Shown here piece by piece: positions 24,747-32,305 of a stretch of DNA of 35,005 nucleotides. The DNA comes from a bacterium (GTDB taxonomy: Bacteria; Krumholzibacteriota; Krumholzibacteriia; LZORAL124-64-63), in the NCBI GenBank assembly GCA_020049465.1, contig JAIFKS010000135.1:1-35005 (forward strand), read 5' to 3'. A model generated the notes under the pieces. The model had not been told where the DNA came from. It saw only the letters and a list, made by a program, of their open reading frames with translations, and did not search any database. The first letter of the stretch is position 1, and each line of letters opens with the position of its first letter. Position numbers and translations under genes: made by a program.

Positions 24747-24917
24747 ATGTATCAGGAACTGGAAGTTGCGCCGGATTCGATCAGAGTGGAGGATTCCGCG
24801 CCGCGTGTTCTCTGCGATTGCGCATGCGGGGAGCCGGTCCCGGCGGACGGTGACGAGGCGCCGGCAGGGAACAAGACTGCCGTGAATCTCGAAGTGCACT
24901 ACGACATCAACGGGTAG
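24747..24917 (+). CDS. Small Cys-containing peptide, candidate RiPP precursor
   Basis: A 56-codon gene, ATG to TAG, with a clear GGAGG 7 bases before the start, 51 bases after the SPASM remnant. The peptide has an acidic N-terminal half (MYQELEVAPDSIRVED) that could be a leader, a tight cysteine group CDCACG (Cys23, 25, 27), a Pro/Gly/Ala/Asp-rich middle and a C-terminal end NLEVHYDING. It has no signal peptide or membrane segment. I do not recognise its family. Small size, cysteines and position next to a peptide-modifying radical SAM enzyme argue for a precursor of a modified peptide. With the maturase broken it may be unmodified or orphaned unless an intact enzyme lies elsewhere. It could also be a small metal-binding protein. 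Confidence 0.6.
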   Translation: MYQELEVAPDSIRVEDSAPRVLCDCACGEPVPADGDEAPAGNKTAVNLEVHYDING

Positions 24918-24959
24918 CCGGCTGGCCACAGTATCGGTTCACCGGGGCGGGTGCGACGG

Positions 24960-25682
24960 TCACATGCCATCAGGGTCCTTGGACCTGACGCCGTCCGCCC
25001 GCTCTCCCCGGTAGTAGATCAACTCTTCCTTGCCCGGGAGTCGGATTCGCCAGCCTTTGACGATCCACTGCAAGTCTCCGAATGACATGGGCACCGTCAT
25101 GTCCGGAGCCCGATTTCTCGAAGTTTCGTCGATCTCCACGATGACAGAGACGTGATGCGCACCCGCATATTGCTTGAACCACGCGGGAATCCCGGCACTT
25201 CCCCCGGTTGCGCTCGTGGTCTCAGAGGTGAACTTCCCGTTCAGGATATATTCCTTCTGATACAGAAAATAGCGGTTCGACCCCAACTGCCAGCCGAGCA
25301 GGCCGACCACGACTCCCTGGTCCGCCGCTCTCTGCTGGAACAACTCCTCGACATGCTGGTCGTTCAGGCCGGCATCGGTCCACCTGTGGTCGGTCCGGAT
25401 CTCCTCTCCGCGCAGCCCCTGACGGGCCGACCTGTATTGCCGATCCTCCATGCGCACGGTTTCGACCGAGATCTCGAAATCATCACTCCCCAACTGACCG
25501 CACAACACGACCGTCATGGCCACCGCGAGCGCCGTGGTGCGCACCACGCGCGCGCGCGCATCCCGCCGCCGCCGCCGCGACAGACCCGGGCCCAGCGCCG
25601 CGCGAACGACACGCCGCGAGGTTGCCGGGTCGGGACGTGGTCCCGCCGACTCGCGCAGCAGCCGATCCAACGGGTCAGTCAT
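24960..25682 (-). CDS. Single-pass membrane protein coupled to ECF sigma factor (possible anti-sigma)
   Basis: 240 residues: a basic cytoplasmic N-terminus (1-46, with RRRRRDARAR), one transmembrane helix (about 47-64, VVRTTALAVAMTVVLCGQL) and a 175-residue outer domain with no family I can name. It lacks the HxxxCxxC zinc motif of ZAS anti-sigma factors. The ATG overlaps the sigma factor stop by 8 bp (ATGACTGA), which strongly suggests paired expression. Topology and coupling are those of many anti-sigma factors, but the sequence gives no direct proof. The base composition of this gene is somewhat less G+C-rich than its neighbours. A longer start 6 codons upstream is possible but less favoured by the overlap. 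Confidence 0.65.
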   Translation of the reverse strand: MTDPLDRLLRESAGPRPDPATSRRVVRAALGPGLSRRRRRDARARVVRTTALAVAMTVVLCGQLGSDDFEISVETVRMEDRQYRSARQGLRGEEIRTDHRWTDAGLNDQHVEELFQQRAADQGVVVGLLGWQLGSNRYFLYQKEYILNGKFTSETTSATGGSAGIPAWFKQYAGAHHVSVIVEIDETSRNRAPDMTVPMSFGDLQWIVKGWRIRLPGKEELIYYRGERADGVRSKDPDGM

Positions 25683-26520
25683 GGTGATCACCGCCCTCAT
25701 CGTCGTCGCCGCCTTTCGCCCTGCTTCCGGTTGCCGTCTTCGGCGTCTGCCGCCGCAGACGGGATTCGGGCAGCACGCTCAGCCCCTGCTCCCGGGCCAG
25801 TTCCTCGCTCAGGCATCGCCGCTCGTCCGCGGTCAGAGCCTGATCGTCGCGCAGCCATTCCGCCAGCTGGACCCGGCCTCGCCGCAGGTGCGAGCGCACC
25901 GTTTCCTGCGGCAGGCCCATGGCCAGCGCCGTGTCGCGCACCGACAGTTCCATGAACACGTGCAGCACGAAGATGTCGTGCCGTTCGTCCGGGAACCGCG
26001 CGACCAGGCGGCGCACCCGCGCCTGCAGTTCCGCCCTCTCCAGGCCCGCGTCCGGCGATCCGGCGTCGTCCGGCCGCCGACGCAGGTGCATCTCCTCGGA
26101 TTTCCGTCGGCCCGCTCGCCGGTGCCGCGGCAGCACGCGCTTGCGGGCGATATGGAACAGCCAGGCGTCGAACGAATAACCCTGCCAGTTGAACTGCTGC
26201 AGGTGTTCCAACGCGAACATGAACACGTCCTGCGTCAGGTCCTGAGCCGTCTCCTCGTCTTCGGTCCGCAACGCCAGGAACCGGAACAGGCCGTCATGGT
26301 AGCGGTCGTAGAATTCCCGGAACTGTTCCGCATCGACCCGGGCCAGCTGCAGCCAGCGCTTTTCGAGCTCCAGACCGACTTCGGGCGGACCACCGGTTGC
26401 CGGGCCGACCGTATCGGAGCCGGGCCGGGACGCGCCGGAACCCCCCGCCTCCTGGTCGGACGCGGGATCCGGGACCGCTTCCTGTCCCCTGATCAATCTG
26501 GTAAGGCCACTCAACTTCAT
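25675..26520 (-). CDS. ECF-type RNA polymerase sigma factor
   Basis: Alternative sigma factor, 281 residues. Region 2 at about 65-135: FREFYDRYHDGLFRFL, AQDLTQDVF (core binding) and SFDAWLFHIARKRVL (-10 recognition). Region 4 at about 165-222: ELSVRDTALAMGLPQETVRSHLRRGRVQL, the helix-turn-helix for -35 recognition. Extra parts are a 50-residue Gly/Pro-rich N-terminus and a 55-residue charged C-terminus ending in GGDDDEGGDHHD, unusual additions for a minimal ECF factor. The ATG at 26520 lacks an obvious Shine-Dalgarno, and the frame stays open upstream to 26604, so the start is uncertain. Downstream it is coupled to the membrane protein gene, its likely regulator. A 9-bp direct repeat lies immediately upstream. 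Confidence 0.88.
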   Translation of the reverse strand: MKLSGLTRLIRGQEAVPDPASDQEAGGSGASRPGSDTVGPATGGPPEVGLELEKRWLQLARVDAEQFREFYDRYHDGLFRFLALRTEDEETAQDLTQDVFMFALEHLQQFNWQGYSFDAWLFHIARKRVLPRHRRAGRRKSEEMHLRRRPDDAGSPDAGLERAELQARVRRLVARFPDERHDIFVLHVFMELSVRDTALAMGLPQETVRSHLRRGRVQLAEWLRDDQALTADERRCLSEELAREQGLSVLPESRLRRQTPKTATGSRAKGGDDDEGGDHHD

Positions 26521-26521
26521 T

Positions 26522-26551
26522 TTTTGTGCACCGGTCGGGTGATTTTGTGCA
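26522..26551 (-). repeat. Direct repeat TGCACAAAA upstream of the sigma gene
   Basis: Two identical 9-base copies (TTTTGTGCA at 26522-26530 and 26543-26551 on the plus strand) are spaced 21 bases start to start, two turns of the helix, directly before the sigma start codon. This is a plausible regulator site or part of the promoter. Confidence 0.55.
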
Positions 26552-26634
26552 AGAATTTCGGGGCTAACCCGTCTTTGCTTCCCGGGGAATCGGCCTGCCT
26601 CCACCGCAGGCTGTTTGGCGACAACAAGTTGGGC

Positions 26635-26982
26635 CTATTCGTACGATTTCGGGACGGCGCAGATGAAAACGAACGGTTCGGCGCCCGTATTGCAGAACTG
26701 GTGGACGTCGCCGGGCGCCACGAAGGCGAAATCGCCGGGGGCCAGCGGGTTCAACCGACCCTGGCCGTCGACCAGCGCGCCCTGTCCGCTGATGATGTAG
26801 TTGAGGTGTTCCACCTCGTGCTGGTGGTGCGGCGAATGGCCGCCCGGCGCCACGGTGAACACGCGGAACGAGAACGTGGGGGCGCCGTCGGCGCTGCCGA
26901 CGACCAGTTGCTTGGTGATGTCGCGCACCCCGTCCATGTCGACGGCGGTTGCGGGCACATCGGCCAGCCTGCGGATGATCAT
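26635..26982 (-). CDS. Small single-domain cupin protein
   Basis: 115-residue cytoplasmic protein with one cupin beta-barrel. Motif 1 is GGHSPHHQHEVEHLNYIISGQG (ligand candidates His53, His55, Glu58/His59), and motif 2 is GDFAFVAPGDVHQFCN (His94). All metal positions are present, so it should bind a divalent metal; small cupins of this sort act as dioxygenases, isomerases or sensor proteins and the reaction cannot be told from sequence. The ATG at 26982 has GGAGG 6 bases upstream. The sigma gene follows on the same strand after 114 bases. It diverges from arfB, with a 144-base gap between them. Confidence 0.88.
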   Translation of the reverse strand: MIIRRLADVPATAVDMDGVRDITKQLVVGSADGAPTFSFRVFTVAPGGHSPHHQHEVEHLNYIISGQGALVDGQGRLNPLAPGDFAFVAPGDVHQFCNTGAEPFVFICAVPKSYE

Positions 26983-27126
26983 GCGGTACCTCCGGGTGGC
27001 GCGCGGGGCGACGGGACCCGGCGCGGCACCTAATGATAACCCGGCGCGCGGACGCGTGCACGGGCTGAGTGGGCGCCGGAGCAGGCGACAAACGATGGGC
27101 GCCGGGACGGCGCGGAGGCACGGATC

Positions 27127-27558
27127 GTGGCCGAGGACCTGATCGTCAACGCGCGGGTGACCATCCCCGCCGCGGAACTGGAGTTCACCGCCACGCGGGC
27201 CTCGGGGCCCGGCGGCCAGCACGTGAACACCTCCGACACCCGCATCCAGTTGCGCTGGAACGCGGTGGCCTCGGCGGCGCTGACCGACCTGCAGCGCCAG
27301 CGGGTGCTGGCGGCCCTGGCCTCCCGGTTGACCACCGGCGGCGACCTGATCCTGGCCTGCGACACGCACCGCAGCCAGCGTCGCAACCGCGACGAGGTGG
27401 CGGCGCGCCTGGCGGCGCTGCTCCGCGCCGCGCTGGTGCCGCCGCGGCCGCGCCGGGCCACGCGGCCGACGGCGTCGTCGCGCCAGAAGCGTCTGGACCA
27501 GAAGAAGCGGCACGGAGCGGTCAAGCGGACGCGGGGACGCGCCGGAAGTGACGATTGA
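27127..27558 (+). CDS. arfB: Alternative ribosome-rescue factor / peptidyl-tRNA hydrolase ArfB
   Basis: Releases nascent chains from ribosomes stalled on mRNAs without a stop codon. The 143-residue product has the release-factor catalytic loop ASGPGGQHVNTSDTRIQLRW with Gly29-Gly30-Gln31, and the ArfB-typical basic C-terminal tail (about 105-143, PRRATRPTASSRQKRLDQKKRHGAVKRTR) that enters the empty mRNA channel. There is no codon-recognition domain, which separates it from RF1/RF2. The start is GTG with GGAGG 8 bases before it. The DinB-like gene follows 88 bases downstream on the same strand. Confidence 0.95.
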   Translation: MAEDLIVNARVTIPAAELEFTATRASGPGGQHVNTSDTRIQLRWNAVASAALTDLQRQRVLAALASRLTTGGDLILACDTHRSQRRNRDEVAARLAALLRAALVPPRPRRATRPTASSRQKRLDQKKRHGAVKRTRGRAGSDD

Positions 27559-27646
27559 CGTGGTGCCGCCGGCGCCTGTCCGTCCGCTGGCGACGTCCGG
27601 CCCCTGTGTCTATCCGTGGAAGCAGTCCCCGCTGCCGGAGGTGTTC

Positions 27647-28159
27647 ATGGATCCCCATCTGCTGATCGAACAACTGGATGCCGGCGCCGCGGCGCTGGCC
27701 GGCGTGACGGCGGGCCTGTCCTCGTCGCAGGCCGCGTGGCGACCGGAGCCCGGCCAGTGGTCGCTGCTGGAGATCGCCTGCCATCTGCTGGACGAGGAGC
27801 GTGAGGATTTCCGCGTCCGCCTCGACTTCACGCTGCATCGCCCCGGTGAGCCCTGGCCGACCATCGACCCGGACGGCTGGGTGCTGGCGCACGACTATTC
27901 GGCGCGCGATTTCGCGCTGACCATGGAGGATTTCGCGCGGGAACGCCGGCGCTCGCTGGAGTGGTTGCGCGGGCTGTCGAATCCGGACTGGGACGCCGCT
28001 TACACGCATCCGAAACTGGGTGTGATCCGCGCGGGCGACCTGCTGGCTTCGTGGTGCGCGCACGACGTGCTGCACCTGCGCCAGATGGCCCGCTGGCACT
28101 GGCGCCGCCTGCAGGAGACCGCCGGTCCGTTCGCGACCGGCTATGCGGGGCAGTGGTGA
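27647..28159 (+). CDS. DinB-family four-helix metalloprotein
   Basis: 170-residue protein of the DinB/YfiT-like superfamily (putative metal-dependent hydrolase or thiol transferase). The three metal histidines are in the expected places: His46 (LEIACHLLDEE), His139 and His143 (CAHDVLHLRQMARWH). WSLLEIACHLLDEE following WRP.PGQ is typical of the DinB_2 subgroup. The ATG at 27647 is chosen because GGAGG lies 5 bases upstream; the longer frame starts inside arfB and adds a non-conserved leader. The substrate is unknown; some relatives use bacillithiol or mycothiol. A methyltransferase gene follows 28 bases later. Confidence 0.85.
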   Translation: MDPHLLIEQLDAGAAALAGVTAGLSSSQAAWRPEPGQWSLLEIACHLLDEEREDFRVRLDFTLHRPGEPWPTIDPDGWVLAHDYSARDFALTMEDFARERRRSLEWLRGLSNPDWDAAYTHPKLGVIRAGDLLASWCAHDVLHLRQMARWHWRRLQETAGPFATGYAGQW

Positions 28160-28187
28160 CCGCGCGCCGCACTACCGGAGCCGGCGC

Positions 28188-29048
28188 GTGACCGGCCCGC
28201 GTCCCGATCTGCAGGCGCACTACGGGCGCGCGCGGCTGCTGGAGTCGCTGGAACCCCTGTTGGCCGCCTGCGCGCCGACCGTGGCCGACGCCGGAGCCGC
28301 GGACAGGGCGCTGGCCCGCGCCGATGAATTCCACCCCGGCGGCCGCGCCGCCACCGAAGAGCTGATGGACCTGGCGGCGCCGGCGCCCGGGGCGCGCGCT
28401 CTGGATCTCGGCTGCGGCATCGGCGGGCCAGCCCGTGCGCTGCGCCGGCGCCTGGGTCCGGACGGCGCGGTGGCCGGCGTCGACGCCGTGGCCGAGTACT
28501 GCCGCGTGGCGCGCGCCCTGAACGCGCGCGGAGCGGCCACCGCCGACATCGTCATCGAGCAAGCCGATATTCTGGACCTCGCGCTGCCCGGCCCGCGCTT
28601 CGATCTGGTCTGGTCGCAGCACGCGCAGATGAACGTGGGGGACAAGTCGCGCTGGCTGGAAGCCGTGCGCCGGCACCTGAAGCCGGGCGGGCGCTACGCG
28701 TTCCACGAGACCTTCGCCGGTCCGGGCGGCGATCCGTGGTACCCGACGCCGTGGGCCGCCGACGCCGATGGCAGCCGGCTGGACACGCCGGAGGCCTGGC
28801 TGGACGGTCTGGACGCGGCCGGCTTTACCGCGGTCCACTGGCTGGACCGCACCGCGCAGTCGGTGGTCTGGCTGGACGAGGCGGTGGCGGCTCAGCGCGC
28901 ATTGGCCGCGGCAGGTGATCCCGCCGCCGCGCTGAACGTGGGGCTGCTGCTCGGCCCCGAGGCCGCGGCGATGTCGCGCAACCTGCGCCGGAACCTGGCC
29001 GAGGACCGCCTGCGCATCTTCATGGGCGTCTTCGTTTCGCGAAACTGA
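28188..29048 (+). CDS. Class I SAM-dependent methyltransferase
   Basis: 286 residues. SAM-binding motif I is ALDLGCGIGGPAR (71-83), followed by an acidic residue after strand 2 (VAGVDAVAEYC) and motif IV-like FDLVWSQHAQMNV, then LKPGGRYAFHETF. The layout, with an N-terminal helical region of about 65 residues and PGG..ATEELM before motif I, resembles small-molecule methyltransferases of the sarcosine/dimethylglycine type, but the substrate cannot be named. The GTG start has GGAG 7 bases upstream; the upstream open frame overlaps the DinB-like gene only by chance. It is likely in one transcript with the DinB-like gene. Confidence 0.85.
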   Translation: MTGPRPDLQAHYGRARLLESLEPLLAACAPTVADAGAADRALARADEFHPGGRAATEELMDLAAPAPGARALDLGCGIGGPARALRRRLGPDGAVAGVDAVAEYCRVARALNARGAATADIVIEQADILDLALPGPRFDLVWSQHAQMNVGDKSRWLEAVRRHLKPGGRYAFHETFAGPGGDPWYPTPWAADADGSRLDTPEAWLDGLDAAGFTAVHWLDRTAQSVVWLDEAVAAQRALAAAGDPAAALNVGLLLGPEAAAMSRNLRRNLAEDRLRIFMGVFVSRN

Positions 29049-29061
29049 CCGTCATCGATCG

Positions 29062-29090
29062 TTGCGATGGTCCGCGGGCAACGTTATCCT
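29062..29090 (+). promoter_or_regulatory. Candidate promoter for superoxide dismutase
   Basis: TTGCGA and TATCCT are spaced exactly 17 bases, about 75 bases before the sod start and 14 bases after the methyltransferase stop. Moderate consensus match in a G+C-rich background. Confidence 0.4.
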
Positions 29091-29164
29091 GCACCCATTG
29101 CGTCGACACCGGGTCGCCGGCTCCGTCCGGAGCGCGCCCGCCCCCATAAACCAGGAGATGGATC

Positions 29165-29746
29165 ATGGAGCACAAGCTGCCCGAACTGCCGTACCCGCGC
29201 AACGGTCTGGAGCCGCACATTTCGGCCGAAACGCTGGACTTCCACTACGGCAAGCATCACCAGACGTACGTGACGAACCTGAACAACCTGATCAAGGGCA
29301 CCGAGTTCGAAAACGCCTCGCTCGAGGACATCGTCCGCAAGGCGCCCAACGGCGGCATCTTCAACAATGCGGCCCAGGTCTGGAACCACACCTTCTACTT
29401 CACCGGCATGGCCCCCAAGGCCGGCGGCGAGCCCACCGGCCCGCTGGCCGACGCCATCAACGCGGCGTTCGGTTCGTTCGCGGCGTTCCAGGAGAAGTTC
29501 AGCGCCAGCGCCGTGGGCAATTTCGGCTCCGGCTGGACCTGGCTCGTGAAGAACGCGTCCGGCGGCGTCGAGATCGTCAACACCAGCAACGCCGACACGC
29601 CGCTGCGCACGGCGAACAAGCCGCTGCTGACGGTCGACGTGTGGGAGCACGCCTACTACGTGGACCGCCGCAACGCGCGCGCCGCCTACGTCCAGTCCTG
29701 GTGGAATCTGGTGGACTGGAACGTGGCGGCCAGGCTCTTCGCCTAG
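29165..29746 (+). CDS. sodB: Iron superoxide dismutase
   Basis: Converts superoxide to hydrogen peroxide and oxygen; no signal peptide, so cytoplasmic. The 193 residues match the Fe/Mn family over their whole length. Metal ligands are His27 ([11 protein letters not shown]), His75 (QVWNHTFYF), Asp158 and His162 ([19 protein letters not shown]). The [10 protein letters not shown] block with Gln71 and the FGSGWTWLV sequence point to the iron form rather than manganese, though some members use either. GGAG lies 9 bases before the ATG. It has its own candidate promoter and terminator, so it is likely a single-gene unit. Confidence 0.96.
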   Translation: MEHKLPELPYPRNGLEPHISAETLDFHYGKHHQTYVTNLNNLIKGTEFENASLEDIVRKAPNGGIFNNAAQVWNHTFYFTGMAPKAGGEPTGPLADAINAAFGSFAAFQEKFSASAVGNFGSGWTWLVKNASGGVEIVNTSNADTPLRTANKPLLTVDVWEHAYYVDRRNARAAYVQSWWNLVDWNVAARLFA

Positions 29747-29781
29747 TCCGTTCGCGGAAGGTGATGCCTGTTGATCCGGAT

Positions 29782-29815
29782 GGCGGCGGCTCCCCGGGGC
29801 CGCCGCCGTTCTTTG
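29782..29815 (+). terminator. Intrinsic terminator after sodB
   Basis: GGCGGCGGC pairs perfectly with GCCGCCGCC around an 8-base loop and is followed by GTTCTTTGT, 35 bases after the sodB stop and just before the end of the convergent VanZ-like gene. Confidence 0.75.
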
Positions 29816-29834
29816 TCCGTCACCCGTGCGACGG

Positions 29835-30857
29835 TCAGTGCGTCAGCCGGAAGTTGTCCAGTTCGTAGATGACCGGCGACGACGGCCGCGGCAGGTAGAC
29901 CAGGATCAATTCCAGATCGGAGGTGTCCAGCGGCCGGCTTCCGTCCGTCAGTTGGGCGCCGGGCAGGTCGAAACGCACCGTGCGCCACTGCTTCGAGGCG
30001 AAGAAGCCCAGGCGGGCGCCCCGGTTCTCGCGCGTGCCCAGATAGTCGTCAAGGCGAATGGACATCGGGACGCTGTCGCCGGCGGCCATCACCACGCGCA
30101 CGTCGAATTCCATCGCGCGGTAGGCGGACCAGTCGTGCGGGAACCGTCGCATCTTGACGCCCGGCCAGTGGTCGGGCGGACCGCCGCCGACCCGCAGCAC
30201 GCGGGTGGGGCCGTGCCTGCCGTCCGGCACCGGCACGAACGACATCTGCGTCTCGTAGTTCGCGCTCCAGATCCAGTGCTCAAGACCGGACTCGAAGTCC
30301 GTGATCAGCGGAAACGTCTGCCGCGCCTGGTAACTGGCCGCGACCATCCCCGGCACGTAGTAGAGCTGGGCCGGCACGCTCAGCAGCAGCACGCTCATCA
30401 GCGCCAGGCCCAGCCGCCGCCGGTGACCCTTCCAGAGCACCAGGCCCACGATCACGCCGATGCCGACCAGATCGAGCAGGAAGTCCTTCAACAGGGCCGC
30501 GCGCCCGAACAGCGGCTGGATGAACTCGACCAGGGCGCCGGCCACGACGGCCGCCGCCATCGCCGGCCATAAACGGCCACGCAGCGGACCCCGCCAGTAG
30601 ATCAGCAGCGCGACAACCGCCAACAGCAGCACATGGAACTGATCGCCGAGCGGGGAAATGGCGGGATGCCGACGCAGGACGATCGGGATCCGGACGAAGA
30701 ACGGGATGATGACCAGGGCCATCAACGTCAGCCACAACCAGCGGTGGCGGAGCAGACGCGGCATCGGCAGCGCCGGCTCGCACCGCGGCCACGGCGTCAG
30801 GCGCGCCCACAGCCGGCGGACTTCTCCGGGCGGAGGCATGCCGACGCGCGCGTTCAC
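29835..30857 (-). CDS. VanZ-like membrane protein with C-terminal carbohydrate-binding-like domain
   Basis: 340 residues in two parts. Residues about 35-185 form five membrane helices with VanZ-family features: GDQFHVLLLA (Asp72, His75), ALVEFIQPLFGRAALLKDFLLDLVGIGVIVGLVLW (Glu111, Gln114, Arg119, Asp125, Asp129). Residues about 185-340 make an outer beta-sandwich starting FESGLEHWIW and ending YELDNFRLTH, resembling CIA30/CBM-type galactose-binding folds. VanZ proteins include one that lowers teicoplanin sensitivity; most have no known role. The GTG start overlaps the glycosyltransferase stop (GTGA), so both are translated together and probably act on the same envelope or exported polysaccharide. 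Confidence 0.8.
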   Translation of the reverse strand: MNARVGMPPPGEVRRLWARLTPWPRCEPALPMPRLLRHRWLWLTLMALVIIPFFVRIPIVLRRHPAISPLGDQFHVLLLAVVALLIYWRGPLRGRLWPAMAAAVVAGALVEFIQPLFGRAALLKDFLLDLVGIGVIVGLVLWKGHRRRLGLALMSVLLLSVPAQLYYVPGMVAASYQARQTFPLITDFESGLEHWIWSANYETQMSFVPVPDGRHGPTRVLRVGGGPPDHWPGVKMRRFPHDWSAYRAMEFDVRVVMAAGDSVPMSIRLDDYLGTRENRGARLGFFASKQWRTVRFDLPGAQLTDGSRPLDTSDLELILVYLPRPSSPVIYELDNFRLTH

Positions 30858-32014
30858 GTCCGGGGCTTCCAGATGACCTGCTTGCGCCCGCGCAGGAACT
30901 GCCAGAAGGCCTGGGCGCTGGCCAGGTTCAGCACGCACAGGTAGGTGGCCAGGCCGGCGAGGCGGGGCGCGCCGCGTCCGTTCCGACCGGCCACGTGTCC
31001 GTACACGGCCGCGGCGTAGAAGCCGATCTGCGCCACCATGGTCAGTCGCCAGAAGACGGCGTCGGGGCGCCTGGCCAGGATCCAGGCCGCCAGCAGGCAG
31101 CCGATCATGAACGCGAAGGCCAGGTAGCGCAGGACCTTGTGCGACCACAGCTGCCAGGCGAACAACCCGAAGCGGGCGGGATCCAGCAGCACGGCCATGT
31201 CCTTCAGGGCGTGGAACGCGCGGAGCGCCACACGCACGCGCATGCGGTATTCGTCGCCGGTGGCGGCCAGGGCGTCCTCGTAGAGCAGCGCTTCGGGCTC
31301 GTAGACCACACGGTAGCCCTGCTCGCGCACGCGCAGCGGCTGCACGAAGTCCGGCAGCTGGTCCGCGCGCATCGGCCGGTACAGGCTGCGCCGCATGGCA
31401 TCCACGCCGCCATCCACGCCGACAATGGATCCCAGCTTCGTCTCCCAGGCGCGCAGCTGGTTCTCGTAGCGCATGTAGAGCGAACAGCCCTCGCCGGTCA
31501 GCGAACCGTCGGGCGCCTTGTAGACCATGCGCCCGGTCACGTAGCCCACGTCCAGGTCGGCGAAGCACTCGGCCAGCCGGGCGATGGTGTCGGTCGCGTA
31601 GAGGGAATTGGCGTCCGAGAAAACGATGAGCTCGCCGGTGGCCTGCGGCATCGCCAGGTTCAGGGCGCTGGTCTTGCCGGCGCGCGGTTCCTGGCGGATC
31701 AGGCGCACGCGATCGCTGCCGATGGCCCGCACCAGGTCGTCGGTGCCGTCCTCGGACGCGTCCGAGATCACGATCACGTTCAGGCGCTCGGGCGGGTAGT
31801 TCTGCGCCAGCTTGTTGCGGACGGTGGCCTCGATGTGGCGGGCCTCGTTGAAGGCCGCGATCAGCACCGTCACCGTCGGCTGGTGCCTGCCGGCAGCCGC
31901 CTTCTGCACGCGCCGGTCCAGGGCACCGCCCAGCAGCCGGGCGGCCAGGGGATAACCGGCGTACACGTACACCAGGCCGAACAGGCTGAGCCAGAAAACG
32001 GCGGTCCAGAACAA
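30854..32014 (-). CDS. Membrane family 2 glycosyltransferase
   Basis: 386 residues. An N-terminal helix (3-25) and three to four C-terminal helices (from about 285) bracket a GT-A catalytic domain. TVLIAAFNEARHIEATV (48-65), IVISDASEDGTDDLV (81-95, Asp85), VFSDANSLYA with the DxD-like Asp134-Asn136, and the acceptor-side VGVDGGVDAMRRSLY then LLYEDA are all present. Processive polysaccharide synthases of this family have a QxxRW motif; here the corresponding place reads RVRVALRAF, so chain processivity is doubtful. The start is TTG with GGGAG 8 bases upstream. Its stop overlaps the VanZ-like gene. Likely role: a sugar-transfer step in envelope or extracellular polysaccharide synthesis. Confidence 0.85.
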   Translation of the reverse strand: MFWTAVFWLSLFGLVYVYAGYPLAARLLGGALDRRVQKAAAGRHQPTVTVLIAAFNEARHIEATVRNKLAQNYPPERLNVIVISDASEDGTDDLVRAIGSDRVRLIRQEPRAGKTSALNLAMPQATGELIVFSDANSLYATDTIARLAECFADLDVGYVTGRMVYKAPDGSLTGEGCSLYMRYENQLRAWETKLGSIVGVDGGVDAMRRSLYRPMRADQLPDFVQPLRVREQGYRVVYEPEALLYEDALAATGDEYRMRVRVALRAFHALKDMAVLLDPARFGLFAWQLWSHKVLRYLAFAFMIGCLLAAWILARRPDAVFWRLTMVAQIGFYAAAVYGHVAGRNGRGAPRLAGLATYLCVLNLASAQAFWQFLRGRKQVIWKPRT

Positions 32015-32305
32015 GCGGCGGTCTCCCTGGGTTCACGATGCGGCGCCTGGCGCCGGGGCGCGGGGTCCGTTTCCGGATATCGGCCGGCCCTCTGCCCGTC
32101 ATAATAGCCGTTTTTCCCGAAGTCGTTATCTCTTGGGGGGTAGGATCATCTCGGATGCGGCTGGGCGCAAGCGAATTGCCGGTTAATTTTCGCTTTATTT
32201 TCGCCATGAGCTGTGGTAAGGTGGTGGCGAATCCCCAGAACACCCCGGCGTGGGCCAGGGCCCCGAGACGGCCGCCCGGCCCCCGTCGTTCAAGGAGTAC
32301 CGGAC
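32015..32305. other. Divergent intergenic region, partly AT-rich
   Basis: 291 bases between the divergent glycosyltransferase and DinB-like genes. An AT-rich core (about 32100-32210, with GGTTAATTTTCGCTTTATT) presumably holds both promoters. A TATTAT on the minus strand at 32101-32106 could be a -10 for the glycosyltransferase, without a clear -35. I see no gene or RNA structure in it. Confidence 0.45.
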
